From: Imbricaverruca yamaguchii
Lineage: Eukaryota > Arthropoda > Thecostraca > Neoverrucidae
Length of the DNA: 64,000 nt
Direction: 5' to 3'
Assembly: GCA_034440575.1 (NCBI GenBank)
Contig: JAOTOL010001661.1
Span: forward strand, 3,814,001 to 3,878,000
Notes under the pieces: generated by a model
Database searches by the model: none
Told to the model about the DNA's origin: nothing
Seen by the model: the letters and a program-made list of their open reading frames with translations, nothing else
Position numbers and translations under genes: made by a program
Part shown: positions 57,900-64,000 of the stretch, one piece after another
How the letters are laid out: the number at the start of each line of letters is the position of its first letter
Position numbering within the stretch: the first letter of the stretch is position 1

Positions 57900-58050
57900 T
57901 TTTAGCTGGTGCCACGATGTGATTCTTCGAAGCTCCCCTGGGTTTATTTGAGCCTAAGACGCATATTTTTGCGGTCCCGAAATAAATTTGTCCAACCCAA
58001 GTGCGATATTTAAAGGCGCCGGTGCGATTCTTCTGGGTCCAACATCTCTC
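57900..58050. repeat. Patch related to the ~21-bp degenerate minisatellite
   Basis: Units such as 'gtgcgatatttaaaggcgccg', 'gtgcgattcttctgggtcc' and 'gatgtgattcttcgaagc' follow the theme of 8476-10460. Confidence 0.5.
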
Positions 58051-58739
58051 AAGGGGAGGGGCATTTGCCCCTCCGTGCGCTACTGTACCGTGGCCATTGC
58101 TATGAAGATCATTCACGATTAATAATTGTCGGTGCATGTCACATGCAGCTTAGGGACTAAACCATGCTTAAATAACTACGACACTGGTTTAAACTGCAGA
58201 ATCACGCCGAATAGGCGTCTCGGCCCGGCAGAGAAGCACCTTCCACTACAGCCGTCTCAGACATCAACCGTGCACTGGTATTATAACTGTGGGCTCCAAT
58301 TCAACGTAGCTGATAATTACGTCGGGTGAATTATACGGAGATGCTCATCGTTAAGCGGAATACCAATGGTGCCTCTGGTGCGAAAGTGCATAAATGCTGG
58401 ATGACTACGGCTAGGATAAAATACGATGCTACAAAAGACATATTAGGTTGCGATATCGCTGGTAGACGGTCTCAAAAGAAAACATGACAAGGTGAAATGA
58501 CATACGCACCATGAACGCATCAACATGTAAAACAAACTGTTACGAACATGTTCACTGCATCAAGATTATTGCCGCTGTCACAGAATATGCATAGGAAAGC
58601 TGGGGGTCAAAGTGCCTCCCAGTACCTCCCAAGTGCCCTCAAATCCCTGCGACTTTGCTTTACTAAGGGGCCCCGAAGAAAAATGAAGCTCTAACGAGCC
58701 AAGGTGCCCCACTGGTAAATGTGCCTTAGGGAGCGCTGG
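58051..58739. other. No recognised feature
   Basis: Nothing supported on either strand. Confidence 0.35.
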
Positions 58740-59785
58740 CGCAAAGATTTAAGGTCGTCACCGTATGTCAAACGACTGTCAAGAGCGACACCGAGGAACT
58801 TGGCGGAGGATCGCATTAGGATTCGTTGTCCATATAGTTGAAGTGACAGCTCAGATTAACACGACTGTCGACGACAAAGGCGAACAGCGACTGCTTTTTT
58901 CTGTGGAAAATCGAAGCCCGTTCCGTAGCTCCAATCTTCCAGGTGGTATATAGCCAGCTGTAACTGCTAGTTAAAAAATTGTGCACGAGAGTCTGAGAGC
59001 GAAATTGCGAGATCATCCACGAAGAGTAAGCGACCGATATTTTCTGGTAGTCGCTTTCCAATGTCATTAATACTCCTAATGGGGATCATTGAGCCCACCT
59101 CATTGCGAAACGCCGTTTATCGGCACGCACTTTTCTGATGTCTGGTTACCAGGTCGGACGCGGAAGCACCGATTGGCTAAAAAGTGCTTGACGAAGACTC
59201 CCATAGGTTCTCTTAAGCCACAGTCCCACAACTTCAGAATGCCGAGCCGTCAGGTGGTGTCGTAGGCGGCCTTCACATCGAAGAACACGGCATATACGTG
59301 CTTCTGACCCCTAAAACCGGCACGAATAGCCGTCCAAAGCTAAAACATGGATCACTGTGGATCGCCTTTATCGGGAACCGGACTGGCGTTTGAGAGGTCC
59401 TGCTGTTCTAAAAGCGAATTGAGACGAATATTTACCATCTTTTTCATCAGCTTGCAAAATGACGATGTGAGCGAGATAGGTCGGTAATGGAGTGTTTCCA
59501 GACCACTATTCCCAGGCTTCAGAATCGGATATCATTGTGGCCTCGTGCAAAGTGCACGAAAGGCTTCGCTTTTCCCATGTTATTAAAACACACCAGAAGT
59601 ACATCACTAGCACTTGGAGGAAGATGCTTCAACATGTCAATGTGTATGACGTCCGGTATCCGGTATCATTGTGAATGTCGACGAGTGAGGCACCTCTAGT
59701 TGAACCCTCATCACGGGATAGTCCGCCGAATCATTGGAGCACGCTATCTCTCCTCATTCCACTGCGGGAAGGTCGGGCAAATAAG
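58740..59785 (-). pseudogene. Non-LTR LINE reverse transcriptase fragment (broken)
   Basis: Minus-strand motifs in order: LPPSASDVLLVCFNNM near 59600; HYRPISLTSSFCKLMKKMVN near 59470; AIRAGFRGQKHVYAVFFDVK followed by AAYDTT (motif A) near 59300; KHFLANRCFRVRPGNQTSEK and a damaged GVPQGG near 59110; a motif C reading FVDD, one residue off the usual FADD, near 59020; and RSSAKFLGVALDSRL near 58790. Frames shift and stops occur (for example the TGA after DTT). It is of the jockey/I/R1 group, as at 17.2-20 kb, but a different, better-spaced copy that includes the polymerase core. Confidence 0.75.
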
Positions 59786-61399
59786 TACAGGTAATTTCTG
59801 ATAAGATGATTGTTTTTAACAGCTAAATGGGACAATATTTTCACATATTTAGCTCTATGAGATATTTAAATATCAAAAATAGCATCTATATTAACTTAGA
59901 CGCCACTTCGACGCACTCGGCACCCCATACTAAATGTGATAATAGCATTGGCTCATCTCGATTCGGTACCGTAGCGAATCGAGATTTGCAGTATAAACAG
60001 CCTAAATGTGTGCTGGATGTGACAAAACGGTCCTGAATCTTCTGTAGAAATTGTTTTACCCACAATGACAGTTACTGTGAGCATTACAAATCCGCTTTTG
60101 AACGACGGATCTAATTTTTTTTTTCGGGGGGGCAAAAGGCCTTAATTTGAGGAAGTGCTTACATGCTGCCAGAGGGTGCTCTTCTTAGCTTGGGAAGGGG
60201 TGCTGCCAACTAACCACAGGAGCGCTCTACTGGATTGCTATGAAGCCATAGCAATGTATGGGGCGCCGTAGCCAGCTATAACAACTGACGAATGGGCGTT
60301 GGGGCGACCTCTAGGGTCATCGCGATTTGCAGGGGCGTCATCATAAAGTAAATGGCGCCATTTGGAGCTCCAGGGGCGCCACACCCCGGCGAAGACAGCT
60401 ATCAAGAAGAACAGCCGTGCTCTGACGTAGAGGCGCTGTATGCAGGGGCGACTCAGTCACGCCAGTCACCCTCGGCGCCCGTAATGTCCCCATCGGCCCT
60501 GGGATCCGTCCTTGGATACTCGGTCGGCGAGACGAAATCCCTCCTCTCCTCCTACCTGCTACATTACGACATGCCACCCAGTTCGCTTAGGTTTCAATGG
60601 CATGGACGGAATTTCCAGAGGAAGGACATTGGGCATGGATGGATTTCTAGTGTTAACAGGTGGTTGAGCACCGCATAAGAGTCGCTCGAGAATGCTCGTG
60701 GTCTTGACATAAACCAACATACATCTAATAAACCTCCACGGGGATACCTACATATTTTCCAGACTTTATCCAACCAAAAATATGTATGCACTTCAACAAA
60801 AGTATCCTCTACATGCACCAAATGTGCTTTTTTCAGGAATTTCGGGTATATCTTTGTCGAGGTGCTCCGCCCCCCACCCATAATCGTGACCGCAAATGTT
60901 TCTATGTCGGTATTTTCATGGAAGTTAATGTTGCTGCATTTTTGGTGTTTATTATTCAACATTATATAGTTCATTACTTGGGTCAAACACCATACGGTTC
61001 ATCTCCAAAGCAAATCATGTTTCAAACTCCAACGCAACTCATGTCCCCTAATTTGTTCCAAACGTTTTTAACCGGGGCTCACGCTGTTCATGTACAGAAA
61101 CCATTGGAAGGGCAGGTGGACCCATGTGGAGGGGATTTTCACATCATTTGATGGACTAGATTCATTCCAAATTGGTGAGAGTATCCCGCTATAGCTGACG
61201 GTAAACTGTCACGGGTCTGCCGACGGGGAACCGAGCCGCGACGAGGCAGCGGCGCACGTCGGTCAGTAGGACTCAAGGACCGTCACTATATGGCCCCTGG
61301 TGGTGCCGGACACCGCTCGTTTCCTGCATGAGTAGTCATGGTGTCCCCGATCAGTCGATAGTCCCGTTGGCCCTCTCGGCGAGAAGCCGGTCTCCGGCA
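59786..61399. other. No recognised feature
   Basis: Short open frames on both strands have no recognised domain. GC-rich at 61200-61399. Confidence 0.35.
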
Positions 61400-61600
61400 G
61401 GCAAGGTCACCACAATCGACACATGCTGCAACGGTGGACAAGGTCACCACAGCCGAGATATGTCACAGTCGTCAGACAAGGTCACCAGAACCGACACATG
61501 TCGCAACCGGGAGGCAAGGTCACCACAACCGACACATGCTGCAACGGCACTGACAAGGTCACCACAATCGACACTTGCCACAACGGCCGAGACAGCCAGC
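61400..61600. repeat. 38-bp minisatellite, five copies
   Basis: Units begin 'caaggtcaccac(a/c)' and continue 'cgacacatgctgcaacgg', spaced 38-39 bases. It is followed at 61640-61765 by two copies of 'ggggtgcagctgtcggtccgctcggc'. Confidence 0.9.
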
Positions 61601-61765
61601 TGAGAGGACCAGGTGGCTAGAATGGGAATGGTACTGACTCCACTGCTCCGGGGTGCAGCTGTCGGTCCGCTCGGCCTGGTGTGGCCGCAGGACCGGAGCA
61701 GAGTGGCACTGACTCGACGGATCAGGGGTGCAGCTGTCGGTCCGCTCGGCAGGCTCCAGGCGTGG

Positions 61766-62822
61766 CCATCATCGGCGGGCAACATGACAGATCAGTCACA
61801 AGCAGTGTGATACATCTGACGATATGCGAGGGCGGGGCTGGACTCAGATGCAGGGCATCGGCCACGAAAAATCGACTCCGGGTGCAAGACGATTTTAGTT
61901 TTGCTTTAGTTACTATAGTTGCTATATATTTCAGTCTTTACATTAACATATTACAGTCATAACGGCATCGCTATATTACAGGCTTTTACAACGTTCGAAA
62001 ATTTCAAGCACGTTTCAGAGGTTCTTGGCATAAAATAAACAAATATAGAAGAATACAAATAAACATCAAGCAAGACAAAATCGGTATGCCCGATTAAATA
62101 CACCATATCGTTCTTGCTGTTCAAGCCCCACTCGTGCCCTAGTCGAAGGGATTTTACCCCGAAACAAAGCGTGAGCAGTGGGAACCGAAACATGACCGCT
62201 GGGACCAACCAAACCACCTCCGGTGAAAAGCACCCACCCGTAGCCAACACTTTATCCGAAGCACCTCTCAAGAGAGGCAAACTAACATCCGGTACGACAC
62301 TTCAAACCAGTCTGACCAGACCACACCGAACAGGCCGGCCAACGGTGTGGAACACTAGCAACCAACGGTGTAGGATACTATACTGAGATAGCGAGAACAG
62401 CGTCACATACAAATTGGTGGCCATCTGCGCCAATGGCCGCCAGCGGAGAATGTAATGCTGTGAATGCAGTGTTGTAGCAGCGGTCCGAGAACGGGTAACG
62501 GGAATCATCTATGCATGTACCGTGACCAGCCACTTACGCAGCGAACATCGAACTGGGTACTGTGTAATGAGCGAGGCGGCATGTCAAGCTCGGATACATA
62601 CATAATGGATAAGTGTAGAACCATCTCATCGCAAGTTCCAAGTTCCCCGCCGTTTGCCTTCGACGCTTCACGGCGATGCAGAGCAGCGATCCTGCACATC
62701 CACTTACTGGCATGAACATAGAAACAGCGGAAATGGGGCGAGGTCATAAGGTCATTCTCCCCTACACCTCGGGAACCTAAACCATGTGTCTAAACAATAT
62801 GTCGCGTGGAAATGACGGTGAC
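61766..62822. other. No recognised feature
   Basis: A DR2-type AGGTCA-TA-AGGTCA pair lies at 62741-62754. Otherwise nothing recognised. Confidence 0.35.
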
Positions 62823-62832
62823 CTACTCCCCC

Positions 62833-62863
<31 letters not shown>

Positions 62864-62886
62864 ACACATACACACACACACACACC
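62823..62886. repeat. (CT)n(CA)n microsatellite
   Basis: CT repeats followed by CA repeats. Confidence 0.9.
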
Positions 62887-63344
62887 TTCGAATTATTCGG
62901 TCCTCCCTATGAACCCTACCCTCCGAGTTCCTCAGACGTTGCTACCTACGCCCTTGATCATAAGGTAGACAATCGGCACAAGCCTCGTCCATCGCGACTT
63001 GGACTCGCCCGGCGACAGCCAAGTAAAAGAGCGACAAGTTCAGGAAAAACGGGCACGCACAACAGGACAGCACACCCGGGGAGCGAAGCGTAAGGGGATA
63101 ATTGGAACGTCAAACATTTTTGTCTCCTAAGTTCTTGAGCACACGTCACTTTGCCTTATTGTAGAACGAATGCATGGATGGATAAGGTACATCAATAACA
63201 GGTATGATTTTTATCATTCGTGATGACAAATTGGACAGGCCATGTCAGGTCAAGAAGCCATGGCATCATTTCGGGTCGCAAGTTCTGTCACGAGCAACAA
63301 CACGCTGACGTTACAGCTGCATGGGGTCAACTCGGTAACCGGCC
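62887..63344. other. No recognised feature
   Basis: Nothing supported. Confidence 0.35.
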
Positions 63345-63890
63345 AAATATACGTAAAGTAAATGTTCGTAAGCACAAAAGTGCGTAAGCGCAAAAGTACG
63401 TATGCGCAAATGTACATAAGTGCAAGTATACGCAAGTATAAAGGTACGTATGCGCAAATTTATGTAAGTGCAAAAGTTCGTAAGCGCAGATGTACGTGTG
63501 CGCAAATGCATGTATGCGCAAATGTACGTAAGCGCAAATGTACGTACGTGTAAATGTGCGTATGTACAAATATACTTACGCGCAAAAGTGCGTAAACGCA
63601 AAAGCACGTATCCGTAAATGTACATACATTGCCTCATACGTACATTTGCTCTTCCATACTTTTACGTTTACGTACATTTGCACTTACGTGCATTTGTGCA
63701 TACTATATTTGGACCTAGGCATATTTGCGCATACGTACTTTTGCACTTACGTATATTTGCGCATCCATACTTTTGCGCTTGCATACATTTGGGCAGTTGC
63801 ATTTGCACATACGTACAATTGCGATACGTAAATTAGCGCTTACGTACAATTGTAACTACGTACATTTACACACACGTACATTTGCACTCA
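63345..63890. repeat. Inverted pair of 16-bp minisatellite arms (foldback-like)
   Basis: Left arm (to about 63627): about 17 units of 16 bases, typified by gcgcaaatgtacgtaa. Right arm (from about 63634): the reverse complement theme, typified by ttacgtacatttgcgc, about 16 units. The turn lies at 'cattgcctcatacg'. Units within an arm differ at 2-5 positions. Long inverted ends made of short tandem repeats are the hallmark of foldback elements. Confidence 0.8.
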
Positions 63891-64000
63891 GGTACAGGGG
63901 TACCACAAGTTCGCACCAGTGACCCACAGCACTGTAATAGTTCATGAACTGCTTACCGATGCGGGACGTGTGTTAATGATAGTTGGGTGAAGTGTGACTT

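Overview
This is a eukaryotic nuclear window, most likely from an arthropod. I lean towards a crustacean or chelicerate, but the sequence does not settle it. The reasons are long microsatellites and many minisatellites, several classes of decayed non-LTR retrotransposon, tRNA-derived SINEs, scattered TTAGG-like blocks of the arthropod telomere type, and one GC-rich protein gene that carries splice-like signals. There is no operon-like packing, no rRNA, no functional tRNA gene and no CRISPR array. I see only one gene that looks functional.

Layout. 0-1.5 kb: a dispersed repeat carrying a ~35-bp minisatellite. 1.5-8.3 kb: a CR1-clade LINE locus rearranged into a long inverted repeat (forward 5' part, inverted 5' part, forward 3' part), with an SGNH-hydrolase ORF1 and an endonuclease/reverse-transcriptase ORF2. 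8.5-10.5 kb: a very degenerate ~21-bp minisatellite. 10.8-12.3 kb: diverged tandem copies containing TTAGG-like stretches. 13.5-15 kb: a LINE endonuclease remnant interrupted by a ~1-kb dispersed element (family C). 15-16.5 kb: a ~280-bp satellite. 17.2-20.2 kb: remnants of an RNase-H-bearing non-LTR element. 20.3-23.3 kb: tandem and simple repeats and a suspicious homopolymer block.

23.4-26.4 kb: the one convincing gene, on the minus strand. It is an uninterrupted 996-codon reading frame for a PTB/PID-domain scaffold-like protein with a low-complexity, cysteine-cluster-containing tail. Possible short upstream exons lie beside it.

27.4-64 kb: gene-poor sequence made of minisatellites (5, 16, 25, 35, 38, 43 and 55 bp units) and transposable elements with readable boundaries. 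These are a 1.43-kb non-autonomous hAT-like element with an 8-bp target-site duplication, two copies of a ~311-bp element with GGCGC(GC)ACC ends and 11-13-bp duplications, and two tRNA-derived SINEs with duplications. There are also three large copies of family C (two of them split by other insertions), a minus-strand LINE reverse-transcriptase fragment, a 349-nt pure purine tract and a terminal foldback-like array of inverted 16-bp repeats. The insertion order can partly be read: family C is older than both the hAT-like element and one SINE.
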